In this document: piece after piece, positions 7,743 through 16,991 of the stretch
Layout of the letters: every line of letters starts with the position of its first letter
Numbering within the stretch: the first letter of the stretch is position 1
Source of the DNA: Flavobacterium bernardetii
GTDB lineage: Bacteria; Bacteroidota; Bacteroidia; Flavobacteriales; Flavobacteriaceae
Length of the DNA stretch: 64,000 bases
Reading direction: 5' to 3'
NCBI RefSeq assembly: GCF_011305415.1
Contig: NZ_JAANOQ010000001.1
Span: 459,631 to 523,630, forward strand
The notes under the pieces: generated by a model
Database searches by the model: none
What the model was told of the DNA's origin: nothing
Seen by the model: only the letters and a program-made list of their open reading frames with translations
Position numbers and translations under genes: made by a program

Positions 7743-9365
7743 ATGAGTAAAAATACCGTAAAAGCCGATATCAATTTTGAACAAGAACTTTGGAAAGCCG
7801 CTAACGAACTAAGAGGCGCAGTTGCTGAAAATCAATACAAAGACTATGTATTACCAATGATTTTCTTAAAGCACATGTCGGAACGATATGAAATGCGAAG
7901 AGAAGAACTAACAACTTTACTTCACGATAAAAATTCCACTTATTTTACTTCAGACGACGAAGAAATCAATTATGTATTAGAAGATGCAGATGAGTATTTG
8001 TCTAAAAATGTATATATCATTCCAAAAGAAGCGACTTGGGAATACTTAAAAGCCAATGCAGAGCAAGACAATATTAAAGTTATTGTTGATGATGCCTTTG
8101 ATGTTATGGATGCGACTTTAGCAGTTAGTAGACCAGACCTTAAAGGAATTTTACCACGTATTTTTGTAAAAAGTCAATTAACAGCCCGACAAGTAGGTGG
8201 TTTAATTAACTTACTTTCTAATCCTAAGTTATCACAAAAAGAAAATCCTGAAAGCGATGTTTTAGGTCGTGTGTATGAATACTACATTGGAAAATTCGCT
8301 TTGGCGGAAGGTTCAGGTGCTGGACAATTTTTTACACCAGGAAGTATAGTGCGTTTGATGGTAGAAATGATTGAACCTTATGAAGGTAAAATTTTTGATG
8401 CTGCTTGTGGTAGTGGTGGTATGTTTGTACAATCGTTAAAGTTTTTAGAAAGCCATGGTGGCGACAAACGTAAAATTTCTATTTACGGACAAGAGCGTTA
8501 TGATGGTACCTTACGTTTGTGTAAAATGAACTTAGCCTTACGCGATTTATCTTTTGATGTACGCTTAGGCGACTCCTTACTACAAGATAAATTTCCAGAT
8601 TTAAAAGCAGATTTTATTATTGTAAACCCGCCTTTTAATGTAAGCCAATGGCACCCAGAAGACTTACCTGAAAATGACCCACGCTTATTTGGACCTAAAG
8701 AAGAATTTGCTACCGATGGTAATGCCAATTTTATGTGGATGCAAACTTTTTGGAGTCATTTGAGCGATATAGGAACAGCCAGTGTAGTAATGGCAAACGG
8801 AGCTATGACTTCCAATAATAAAGGGGAGAAAAACGTACGTGAGTTTATGGTAAACAATAGTATGATTGATTGTATTGTACGTTTACCAGACAAATTGTTT
8901 TTAACTACAGGTATACCTGCTTGTATTTTTATATTAAGTAAAAACCGCGATGGTAAAGACGGCAAACACCGTGAACGTACCAACGAAATATTATTTATAG
9001 ACACCAGTAAAATGGGAACTATGGAAAGCCGTAAGCTACGTGTGTTTACAGACGCTGATATTGATAAAGTAGCTGAAACTTACCACGCATGGCGTAACAA
9101 TCCCGATTGTCATGCTGAACTTGTTTCAGCATCTAATACAACCTACAGCAACATAGACGGCTACTGCTATGCCGCTTCAATAGAAGAAGTACAAAAACAA
9201 GACTACAAACTAACACCAGGTATTTATGTTGGCACCGAAGAAGTAGAAGACGACGGTATCTTGTTTGAAGATAAAATGGCGAGTTTGCAAGTTATATTAC
9301 AAGAGCAGTTTGCGAAAGGGAATGAATTGCAGCAAAAGATTTTAGAAAACTTTGATAAATTATAA
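7743..9365 (+). CDS. hsdM: Type I restriction-modification methyltransferase subunit HsdM
   Basis: This is the N6-adenine methyltransferase subunit that, with HsdS, modifies the recognition sequence and, with HsdR, forms the restriction complex. From ATG 7743 it is 540 residues. An upstream in-frame TTG (7707) would add 12 residues with no support. It has the HsdM N-terminal helical domain (about 12-150), the SAM-binding motif DAACGSGGMF (219-228) and the catalytic NPPF motif (295-298). Near the C-terminus the segment CHAELVSAS (456-464) is the translation of a dispersed hairpin repeat inserted in frame (9108-9134). It is the first gene of the hsdM-KAP-hsdS-hsdR operon. Codon use is like the neighbours. 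Confidence 0.95.
   Translation: MSKNTVKADINFEQELWKAANELRGAVAENQYKDYVLPMIFLKHMSERYEMRREELTTLLHDKNSTYFTSDDEEINYVLEDADEYLSKNVYIIPKEATWEYLKANAEQDNIKVIVDDAFDVMDATLAVSRPDLKGILPRIFVKSQLTARQVGGLINLLSNPKLSQKENPESDVLGRVYEYYIGKFALAEGSGAGQFFTPGSIVRLMVEMIEPYEGKIFDAACGSGGMFVQSLKFLESHGGDKRKISIYGQERYDGTLRLCKMNLALRDLSFDVRLGDSLLQDKFPDLKADFIIVNPPFNVSQWHPEDLPENDPRLFGPKEEFATDGNANFMWMQTFWSHLSDIGTASVVMANGAMTSNNKGEKNVREFMVNNSMIDCIVRLPDKLFLTTGIPACIFILSKNRDGKDGKHRERTNEILFIDTSKMGTMESRKLRVFTDADIDKVAETYHAWRNNPDCHAELVSASNTTYSNIDGYCYAASIEEVQKQDYKLTPGIYVGTEEVEDDGILFEDKMASLQVILQEQFAKGNELQQKILENFDKL
9108..9134 (+). repeat. Dispersed hairpin repeat inserted in frame in hsdM
   Basis: The arms ATGCTGAA (9112-9119) and TTCAGCAT (9125-9132) are perfect complements around a 5-nt loop. 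On the minus strand the element reads TGAAACAAGTTCAGCATGAC, nearly identical to the intergenic element at 25050-25074. It adds roughly 14-16 residues to HsdM between the catalytic domain and the usual C-terminal GYCYAASIEEV region, without a frameshift. Confidence 0.8.
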
Positions 9366-9367
9366 CT

Positions 9368-12300
9368 ATGTTTTTTTTCTTTTTTGACAATAAAAATGTT
9401 CAAGTTGAATTAGGTAATTCTCCTAAACAAGCAGATATAGCTATTGCACCTATTAGTGATAATGGATCGATAGGTTTACTAAATGAATATATTTTAAAAG
9501 AGTATGGTTATAGTAAGGTAATTTTAAATAATTTAAACCTTAAAAAAGGTTTTGACTTTTTTCAATTAAATGGGAAACCAATTCTTTTTGTTGTTACTGT
9601 TGATAAGGGAAATACGGAAAATAACTTGAAAAACAATCTTAGACAAGCTATAACAATAAATTTCACCAACTTATCTAACAAAAAAATATGGATTCCATTA
9701 ATGGGAACTGGTGGTGGAGGATTAACTTACTCTGAAAGTTATGACATTATCACATCTCTTTTAGATGAATTAAAAGATTATATATTCAAATTTAATTGTG
9801 AATTTATTATTTCTATACCAATTGATGATGAAGGTAAAAAACTTTACACTTGGAAAAGTAGAGATAGAACGATTGATGATATACTTGAGAATGATAATGT
9901 TAACTCATTTGATAATATAAAAGAAATTAATAATTCTATTGAAGAAGAAACTATTTCTGAATCAAAAGCAAAAAATATAATTACTGACTCAAATGCAAGA
10001 TTTTATTTAGTAGGCACTATTTGGGGTGATGAAGAGCAGTCTGAAAGATTTTATAAAGAAGGTATTTGGGAAAATGGTCATGAAAATAGGGAGTATTTTG
10101 ATTTAATAAATAGAGTTAAGGAAAATGATATATTAATACACAAGTCTTCTTTTTCAACAAGAAATGGAAAAAGTATTTTAAGAATAAAAGCTTTTGGAAT
10201 TGTAAAATATATTCACAATAATGGAAAAAAGCTTGATGTTGATTGGATCATCAAATTAAATGAAAAACTAGATGTTGATGGATTAGGATTTTATAGAGAC
10301 ACAATATCAAGTGTTAACATAAAAGATCTAATTAAAATTTTCACAGCATTTAGTTCACAAGACTTTGAGGAGTTATATTATACTTTTGTTCATAAGAAAA
10401 AGACCATATCAAATATAGACTTACCCAGTAGTACAAAGTTAGCAGGATTAATTGCTGATGTAGAAATCGGCGAAGATTATCTTGATATTAAAAAAGACGT
10501 TAACGCTTTTGCTCGTGTAATTGCTGCTAAAAGTTTTCAGCCACCTTTAGCTATAGCTTTGTTGGGTAAATGGGGTTCTGGTAAGAGTTTTTTTATGAGA
10601 AAACTCAAAGAAAATATTCAAGTTTTATCTAAAGAAAATCCTCAAAAGGCCTTTTGTGAAGGAGTTGCCAATGTCCATTTTAATGCTTGGTCTTATATGG
10701 ATGCTAATCTTTGGGCTAGTATAGTTACACGAATTTTCGAAAGTTTAGAAGAATATATTAATGGTTTAAATTTACCTCAAAAAGAAAAAAAAGAAATTGA
10801 AAATGAATTATTTCAAAAATTAACAATTTCAAAAGAAGAGCATTTAGAGCTTGAAAACCAGCAAAACCAAGTTAAAAAACGATTGCACGAATTAAAGACT
10901 AATAAAAAAAATATAAAAAGAGAATTAAAAGCGAAAATTAATTCTATCAGAACAAAATCATTAAAAGATATATTAAATGAGATTAATCAAGGATTTAAAG
11001 TAGAAGAAAAGATTATACAAACCTTAAATGAAAATTCTTCATTTGTAGATTCAGCTCAAAAATTCGAAAAGATAGTTCCTAAAGAATATTGGAATAACCC
11101 CACAGCTTTTTATAATGAAATTAAGGGTATTAATTCTTTTTTTAAAACTTTTTTTCGAAGAAAGAGTTGGAAAACTAATTTATGTTGGTTTTTAATTATT
11201 TTGTTATTGCTGATAATAACTCCAATAGTGACATTTATTTTAAACTTACTTATTAGTTGGGAAGATTTTTCTTTTACAAATAAACAATGGGTTCTAATAA
11301 CTTTTTATGGTACTTTATTCACAAGAAGTATTGATACCTATTTAAAATTAAAAAAACAAATTGCTCCATTTTGGAATTTAAAAGAAGAATATGAAAAAGA
11401 AAAAGAAGAAGCTATTTTTAAATTTAAACAGGAAGAGAAGTCTATAAAACTTGAAATAAGTCAGCAAAAAGATGAAGTTATACAAGTTAATAAAGAAATA
11501 AATACAAACCTTCAACTTCAGGCTAATTTAAAATTCAAATTAGAAAATGCACTTTCAACACATGCTTTATACACATTTATTGAAAAAAGAGCTAATAGTG
11601 ATGATTATAAAAAGCATTTAGGAATCGTTTCTTTAATTCGTAAAGATTTTGAAATATTAAGTGGATTATTGACAGATCATAAAACAGAATTAGTTTCTAA
11701 AGAAGATTCAATTGAATTTAAAGAATTATTTAAAGGTAAGAAACCGCTCGAACGTATCATTCTTTATATTGATGATTTAGATCGTTGCCCTGAAGAAAGA
11801 GTAGTTGAAGTTTTAGAAGCCGTAAATTTATTAATGGCATTTCCTCTTTTTGTTGTTATAGTTGGGGTTGACCCTCGATGGGTTAAAACAGCATTACAAA
11901 AGAAATATGATAACCAATTTAAAAATGTGCATGAAAATGAAGAAGCTATTTCACCATCAAATTATTTAGAAAAAATATTCCAAGTTTCATTTAATCTAAA
12001 AGAGGCTGAGGATTCTAATGTAAAAAATATGATTAGAACTTTGGCAAATATTAAAGTAGAAATTATTGATAATGAATCGAACGAAAGTGATTATAGTGAA
12101 GAATATAATAAAAATGATTATCATTTAGAAAGCTTAGATATAATTGAAAAAGATAAAAAAATAAATCAACTTGAAAATGAACCAATTAAAGCGCCTGAAA
12201 AGTTAATTGATAAAGAAAAAATTGAAGCTCTCGATATTTCTGAAAACGAAATAAATAATATACAAAAAATTACTTTTTTAATTGGTAATAATCCTAGAAA

Positions 12301-12682
12301 AATTAAAAGATATATTAATCTTTATAGGATAATAAAAACTCATCAAGATTTTGAAAACAATGATAAAAACCTAATAAATTTAATATTTAATCTTGCAATT
12401 TCTTTAGGAAATTATAAAGATATATTTAACATATTATTAAAAAACATCAATGAAAATTCTTTTGCTTCTTTTGAGAAATTAGACTCTTTAATCAATAATA
12501 TCATTAAAGATCTTAAGAAAAATTTACAAACTAATTCAGAGAGTGAATTAATTGTTCTAAATAAATTGGCATACATATATCAAGAATTAAAAAATGATTG
12601 GCCTGAATTACTCGAATTAGACTTATCATTGATAGAAGAACAAAACGAATTCATCAAACGCTTTACCTTTAAAAACATATAA
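9368..12682 (+). CDS. KAP-family P-loop NTPase with macro-like and EVE-like N-terminal regions
   Basis: This large 1104-residue NTPase sits between hsdM and hsdS. The KAP NTPase part has Walker A GKWGSGKS (400-407), Walker B ILYIDDLD (about 798-805) followed by the KAP-typical RCPEERVVEVLEAVN, and a sensor-like VVIVGVDPRWV. Two transmembrane stretches (about 605-630 and 640-655) and coiled-coil-rich flanks lie inside the NTPase, as is usual for KAP proteins. Residues 1-165 contain WIPLMGTGGGGL, which resembles a macro-type ADP-ribose fold. Residues about 212-325 (YLVGTIWG, NDILIHK, GIVKYI) resemble an EVE/PUA-like module. Both of these domain calls are tentative. Two bp from hsdM and directly abutting hsdS, it is co-transcribed. 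It may be an added defence or regulatory component. Confidence 0.8.
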   Translation: MFFFFFDNKNVQVELGNSPKQADIAIAPISDNGSIGLLNEYILKEYGYSKVILNNLNLKKGFDFFQLNGKPILFVVTVDKGNTENNLKNNLRQAITINFTNLSNKKIWIPLMGTGGGGLTYSESYDIITSLLDELKDYIFKFNCEFIISIPIDDEGKKLYTWKSRDRTIDDILENDNVNSFDNIKEINNSIEEETISESKAKNIITDSNARFYLVGTIWGDEEQSERFYKEGIWENGHENREYFDLINRVKENDILIHKSSFSTRNGKSILRIKAFGIVKYIHNNGKKLDVDWIIKLNEKLDVDGLGFYRDTISSVNIKDLIKIFTAFSSQDFEELYYTFVHKKKTISNIDLPSSTKLAGLIADVEIGEDYLDIKKDVNAFARVIAAKSFQPPLAIALLGKWGSGKSFFMRKLKENIQVLSKENPQKAFCEGVANVHFNAWSYMDANLWASIVTRIFESLEEYINGLNLPQKEKKEIENELFQKLTISKEEHLELENQQNQVKKRLHELKTNKKNIKRELKAKINSIRTKSLKDILNEINQGFKVEEKIIQTLNENSSFVDSAQKFEKIVPKEYWNNPTAFYNEIKGINSFFKTFFRRKSWKTNLCWFLIILLLLIITPIVTFILNLLISWEDFSFTNKQWVLITFYGTLFTRSIDTYLKLKKQIAPFWNLKEEYEKEKEEAIFKFKQEEKSIKLEISQQKDEVIQVNKEINTNLQLQANLKFKLENALSTHALYTFIEKRANSDDYKKHLGIVSLIRKDFEILSGLLTDHKTELVSKEDSIEFKELFKGKKPLERIILYIDDLDRCPEERVVEVLEAVNLLMAFPLFVVIVGVDPRWVKTALQKKYDNQFKNVHENEEAISPSNYLEKIFQVSFNLKEAEDSNVKNMIRTLANIKVEIIDNESNESDYSEEYNKNDYHLESLDIIEKDKKINQLENEPIKAPEKLIDKEKIEALDISENEINNIQKITFLIGNNPRKIKRYINLYRIIKTHQDFENNDKNLINLIFNLAISLGNYKDIFNILLKNINENSFASFEKLDSLINNIIKDLKKNLQTNSESELIVLNKLAYIYQELKNDWPELLELDLSLIEEQNEFIKRFTFKNI

Positions 12683-13918
12683 ATGCCAAACAACTGGAAA
12701 ACATATAAACTCTCGGAACTAACCACTAAAATTGGAAGTGGAGCAACACCAAGAGGAGGTCAAGAAGCATATAAATCTTCTGGTATTTCTTTAATTAGAA
12801 GCCAGAATGTTTTAGATTTTACTTTTTCAACAAATGGTTTAGCATTTATTGATGATGTACAAGCCACAAAATTAAATAATGTTACTCTTGAAGAGAATGA
12901 TATTTTATTAAATATAACTGGAGACTCTGTTGCTAGAGTATGTAAAGTACCAAATGAGTTTTTACCAGCAAGAGTTAACCAACATGTTGCTATATTAAGA
13001 GCTGATTCTAAAATTTTGAATCCAGATTATTTATTATATTCATTATTAGAGAAATCAAATAAAGATAAACTATTAACACTTGCGAGTGCTGGTGCAACTA
13101 GAAATGCAATCACTAAAAGTATGATTGAAAATTTTGAAGTAGTACTTCCAGATTTAAAAGAACAAAAATCCATTGCCGAAATCCTTTCCTCCATTGACGA
13201 AAAAATAGAAAACAACCTAGCCATTAACAAAACCCTAGAAGAAATGGCAATGGCGCTATACAAACACTGGTTTGTAGATTTTGGTCCGTTTCAAGAAGGC
13301 GAATTTGTAGATAGTGAGTTAGGGAAAATTCCTGAGGGTTGGGAAGTGAAGAGATTAGTTGAATTTGTAAATTTAGCAATGGGTCAATCACCAAAGTCAG
13401 AATTTTACAATTTAAATAAGGATGGATTACCTTTTCATCAAGGAGTTACAAATTATGGGGAAAGATTCCCAGAAGATAAAACGTATTCAACTGAAGGAAA
13501 TCGTTTTGCGGAAGATGGTGATATATTATTTAGTGTAAGAGCTCCAGTCGGAAGATTAAATATTGCAAAAAATAAAATTATTTTAGGTCGTGGTTTGTCT
13601 TCAATGACTTTAAAAAATTATAAGAATAATGGTTTTTTGTTTTATTCTTTGAAAAACTTTTTTACCGAAGATGATATAATTGGTGACGGTACCGTATATG
13701 GTTCTGTTAACAAAACCGAATTAGAAAATTTGAAATTTATAGTTCCTTGCAAAGAAATATTAGAAGATTTTAATGATTTAGTAAAAGATATCGATTCAAA
13801 ATATTTGAATAATTATAAAGAAAACCAAACCTTAACCCAATTACGCGATACTTTATTACCAAAGTTAATAAGTGGTGAAGTAAGGTTAAAGGAATTTAGA
13901 GAATCAATTACGAATTAA
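12683..13918 (+). CDS. hsdS: Type I restriction-modification specificity subunit HsdS
   Basis: This 411-residue subunit sets the DNA target. It has two target-recognition domains, about 1-150 (starting NWKTYKLSELTTKIGSGATP) and about 215-375 (starting IPEGWEVKRLVEF), each followed by a conserved helical spacer. The central spacer is LPDLKEQKSIAEILSSIDEKI with ALYKHWFVDFGPF. The C-terminal one is NQTLTQLRDTLLPKLISGEV. Both halves are complete, so it should specify a bipartite target. It starts directly after the KAP gene stop. A 14-bp inverted repeat follows before hsdR. No inverted partial hsdS copies for phase variation were seen in the window. Confidence 0.94.
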   Translation: MPNNWKTYKLSELTTKIGSGATPRGGQEAYKSSGISLIRSQNVLDFTFSTNGLAFIDDVQATKLNNVTLEENDILLNITGDSVARVCKVPNEFLPARVNQHVAILRADSKILNPDYLLYSLLEKSNKDKLLTLASAGATRNAITKSMIENFEVVLPDLKEQKSIAEILSSIDEKIENNLAINKTLEEMAMALYKHWFVDFGPFQEGEFVDSELGKIPEGWEVKRLVEFVNLAMGQSPKSEFYNLNKDGLPFHQGVTNYGERFPEDKTYSTEGNRFAEDGDILFSVRAPVGRLNIAKNKIILGRGLSSMTLKNYKNNGFLFYSLKNFFTEDDIIGDGTVYGSVNKTELENLKFIVPCKEILEDFNDLVKDIDSKYLNNYKENQTLTQLRDTLLPKLISGEVRLKEFRESITN

Positions 13919-13919
13919 A

Positions 13920-13966
13920 AATTACGAATTACGAAGGAGTTAAGTTATTTAGCGTAATTCGTAATT
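13920..13966. other. Inverted repeat between hsdS and hsdR
   Basis: AATTACGAATTACG (13920-13933) and its perfect complement CGTAATTCGTAATT (13953-13966) flank 19 nt, within the 66-bp gap between hsdS and hsdR. There is no T-run, so it is a weak terminator at best. It could stabilise or attenuate the transcript. Confidence 0.6.
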
Positions 13967-13984
13967 CTACATTCATAATTAAAT

Positions 13985-16984
13985 ATGACAACAGAAGCCA
14001 AAATAGAACAAGCTACCATTGACTGGTTATCCGATTTGGGTTACACACACAAGCATGGTACAACATTTACTTTTCCAGAAAGCGAAGTGGTGGATAAAGC
14101 TACTTTGTTAGCGTTTGTTCAAAAGCAATATCCTAATTTGCCAGCTGATTTGTATCCCTTAATTGTAGCGGAATTTGTAAATAATACAGGTGCTGATTTA
14201 TTGTACCGTAACCGTGATTTTCATTTAAAACTCACCAAAGGTATGGCTTACCAATACCAAGATGAAAACAATACGGAAAAAGCCATTCATATTTATCCAA
14301 TAGATTTTCAAAATCCTGAAAACAATACGTTTTGGGTAGTCAATCAATTAAGTATTAAAGGGAAAAACAAACGTCGCCCTGATGTTATCATCTATATCAA
14401 CGGAATACCGTTAATTGTATTTGAATTAAAAAACTGGTTTGATGAAAACACCAATTTAGCAGAAGCCTTAAATCAAATCGGACATTATACTAAAGATATT
14501 CCACAGTTGTTTGAATATAATATGTTTACTATAATTAGTGATGGCAACCAAGCACAACACGGTATGTTTAATGCCAAAAGTGAATGGTATGCCGCATGGA
14601 AAAGTGCCAACGGCAACACCATTGAAGATGACGATTTCCAAATGCATACCCTAATTTTTGGAATGTTTCCAAAAGAAAGAATACTAAACTATATTAAAAA
14701 TTTCATCTTTTTTGAAGACCATAACGGGACTTTAATAAAGAAAGGAGCCAAATACCATCAATATTTTGGAGTTAATCTTGCGGTTGAAGCGGCTAAAAAA
14801 GCCATCAAACCTTATGGAGATGGACGTATTGGCGTAATTTGGCACACACAAGGTAGTGGTAAAAGTATTTCAATGGCTATTTATGCTGGTATACTAAGAA
14901 GTTTACCAGAACTTAAAAATCCAACTATTGTAGTACAGGTGGATCGTAGTGATTTAGATTTTCAATTATACGAAAACTTTGTATTAGCTAAAGATTTAGT
15001 GGGTGATGTACAACACGCCGATTCTACAAATGATTTAAGAAGATTACTTTCAACTGGAAGCGGTGGTGTAATTTTTACAACTATAGAAAAATTCCGTTTA
15101 AAAGGAGGTACCGATAACGAATTAGGAGAAATAGAACATCCTATTTTATCTGAACGTGATAATATTATTGTTATGGCAGATGAAGCACACAGAACCCAAT
15201 ATGGTTTGTTAGATGGATATGCTTCTAATTTACGAAAAGCCTTACCTAATGCATCATTCATAGGTTTTACAGGAACTCCAGTTGACAGCAAAGATGCCGA
15301 TACGGAAGAAGTTTTTGGAGATACGATACACGTTTACGATATTAAACAAGCAGTAGAAGACAAAGCAACGGTTCCAATTTATTATGAACCTCGATTAGCA
15401 AAACTACATTTAGCCAATGAAAACTTAGATTCCGATGTAGATTTACTTACTTGGGAATATGAAGACAGTTCTAATTTAAAATGGGCAGCATTAGAAGATG
15501 CAGCTGGTTCGCAAGATCGTGTGGAGAAAATTGCTAAAGATATTTTAAAGCATTATAAAAATCGTACAGAAACTTTGCCTGGAAAAGCTATGGTAGTTTG
15601 TATGAGTAGAAGAAATAGTGTAAAAATGTATGAGGCGCTAACCGCATTAGAAGGTTGTCCTGAAGTTGCTGTTGTTATGACAGGTAATATTTCTAAAGAC
15701 CCTCAAGAATGGAATCCGCATATTCGAACACAAGATGCAACTGAAGCTTTAAAAAAGCGTTTTCGTAATCCAAAAGATGCTTTGGAAATTGTTATTGTTA
15801 GAGATATGTGGCTAACTGGTTTTGATGCACCTTGTGTGCATACTATGTATATTGACAAAATTATGAGAGGTCATAATTTAATGCAAGCTATAACACGAAC
15901 TAACCGAGTTTTTAAAGACAAACCATCAGGAGTAATTGTAGATTATATAGGTATTGGCGACCAATTAAAAAAAGCCACAAACAAATACACTGGAAGTGGT
16001 GGTAAAGGAGAACCAACTATAGATATGCATCAAGCATTAGAGTTGTTTTATCATCAAGTGACAGTTTGTAAGTCATTACTACAAGAAGAAATTGATTATA
16101 GTAACTGGAAAGCTCTACGTGAAGGCGATAAAATGTTATTGGTTAGAAAAGCTTTGAGTGGTATCATTAAGCACGAAGAAGTCGCTAATCAATACATGCT
16201 TGAAGAAAAGAAATTAACGGGCTTACTTTCTATTGTAAAATCACAAACTGAAATTCAAGAATTTGCTATTGATGTTTTATTTGCTCAGCATTTATCAAAA
16301 GCCATAAGAAATGCAAAATCTGTAAAAGGCGGTCAACGTAATACTGCAGAACAAGTAAAAGAATTAATAAGTAGAAGTATAGAATCCGACGACATTGTAG
16401 ATGTTTTTGCCATGGCAGGAATTGAACGTGCTGATATATCTATTTTAGACGAAAACTTTTTGTTAGGTGCTAAAAAAGATAAAGACAGTATGGCTATAAA
16501 AATTGAATTGCTTAAAAATATTTTGAAAGACGAAATAAAAATGCGTTTGCCTCAAAACATTAAAAAGTACACTTCATTAAAAGAGGAATTAGAAAAAGTT
16601 ATCGATAGATATCATTTAAACGCTATAGATTCCTATACTACAATTGCCGAATTGGTTCATAGAGCACAAGAAATACAAAATGAAGACAAGCGTAAATCTG
16701 AACTAGGTTTGTCAGATGAAGAATTGGCTTTTTATGATATCATTTCAGCAAAAAAAGATATTATCAACGAAGAAGGACCAATCCAAAATGTGGTTCACGA
16801 AGTTGTAAAAGCAGTAAAAAATAATCTTCAAATAGATTGGACGAATAAAGAAGATGCTAAAGCGGCAATTCGTTTAGCTGTAAAAAAAGAATTAAGAGGT
16901 AAAGTAAGTATCTCTGAACTTAATGCTATTTTACAAGAAATAATGGAACAAGCAGAAGGACAGTTTAAAGAGTGGAGGGCTTAA
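13985..16984 (+). CDS. hsdR: Type I restriction endonuclease subunit HsdR
   Basis: This 999-residue motor and nuclease subunit translocates and cuts unmodified DNA. The nuclease site is Pro132-Asp133 (RRPDVII) with Glu147-Leu-Lys149 (FELKN), a PD-(D/E)XK core. The superfamily 2 helicase motifs are Walker A GSGKS (290-294), DEAH (399-402), FTGTP and the later MLTGFDAP-like segment WLTGFDAPCVHTMYIDK, followed by QAITRTNR (motif VI). The C-terminal helical part that docks on HsdM/HsdS is present, so the protein is full length. It is downstream of hsdS in the same orientation and followed by two nuclease-like genes. Confidence 0.95.
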   Translation: MTTEAKIEQATIDWLSDLGYTHKHGTTFTFPESEVVDKATLLAFVQKQYPNLPADLYPLIVAEFVNNTGADLLYRNRDFHLKLTKGMAYQYQDENNTEKAIHIYPIDFQNPENNTFWVVNQLSIKGKNKRRPDVIIYINGIPLIVFELKNWFDENTNLAEALNQIGHYTKDIPQLFEYNMFTIISDGNQAQHGMFNAKSEWYAAWKSANGNTIEDDDFQMHTLIFGMFPKERILNYIKNFIFFEDHNGTLIKKGAKYHQYFGVNLAVEAAKKAIKPYGDGRIGVIWHTQGSGKSISMAIYAGILRSLPELKNPTIVVQVDRSDLDFQLYENFVLAKDLVGDVQHADSTNDLRRLLSTGSGGVIFTTIEKFRLKGGTDNELGEIEHPILSERDNIIVMADEAHRTQYGLLDGYASNLRKALPNASFIGFTGTPVDSKDADTEEVFGDTIHVYDIKQAVEDKATVPIYYEPRLAKLHLANENLDSDVDLLTWEYEDSSNLKWAALEDAAGSQDRVEKIAKDILKHYKNRTETLPGKAMVVCMSRRNSVKMYEALTALEGCPEVAVVMTGNISKDPQEWNPHIRTQDATEALKKRFRNPKDALEIVIVRDMWLTGFDAPCVHTMYIDKIMRGHNLMQAITRTNRVFKDKPSGVIVDYIGIGDQLKKATNKYTGSGGKGEPTIDMHQALELFYHQVTVCKSLLQEEIDYSNWKALREGDKMLLVRKALSGIIKHEEVANQYMLEEKKLTGLLSIVKSQTEIQEFAIDVLFAQHLSKAIRNAKSVKGGQRNTAEQVKELISRSIESDDIVDVFAMAGIERADISILDENFLLGAKKDKDSMAIKIELLKNILKDEIKMRLPQNIKKYTSLKEELEKVIDRYHLNAIDSYTTIAELVHRAQEIQNEDKRKSELGLSDEELAFYDIISAKKDIINEEGPIQNVVHEVVKAVKNNLQIDWTNKEDAKAAIRLAVKKELRGKVSISELNAILQEIMEQAEGQFKEWRA

Positions 16985-16991
16985 ATAAGTT

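Noticed and set aside
9368..9400. Frameshift at the T-run near the KAP gene start
   Set aside because: The run GTTTTTTTTCTTTTTT directly after the ATG reads in frame into the conserved-looking N-terminus; nothing needs correction.
12683..13918. Phase-variable hsdS shuffling
   Set aside because: No inverted hsdS fragments or adjacent recombinase occur near the operon in this window.
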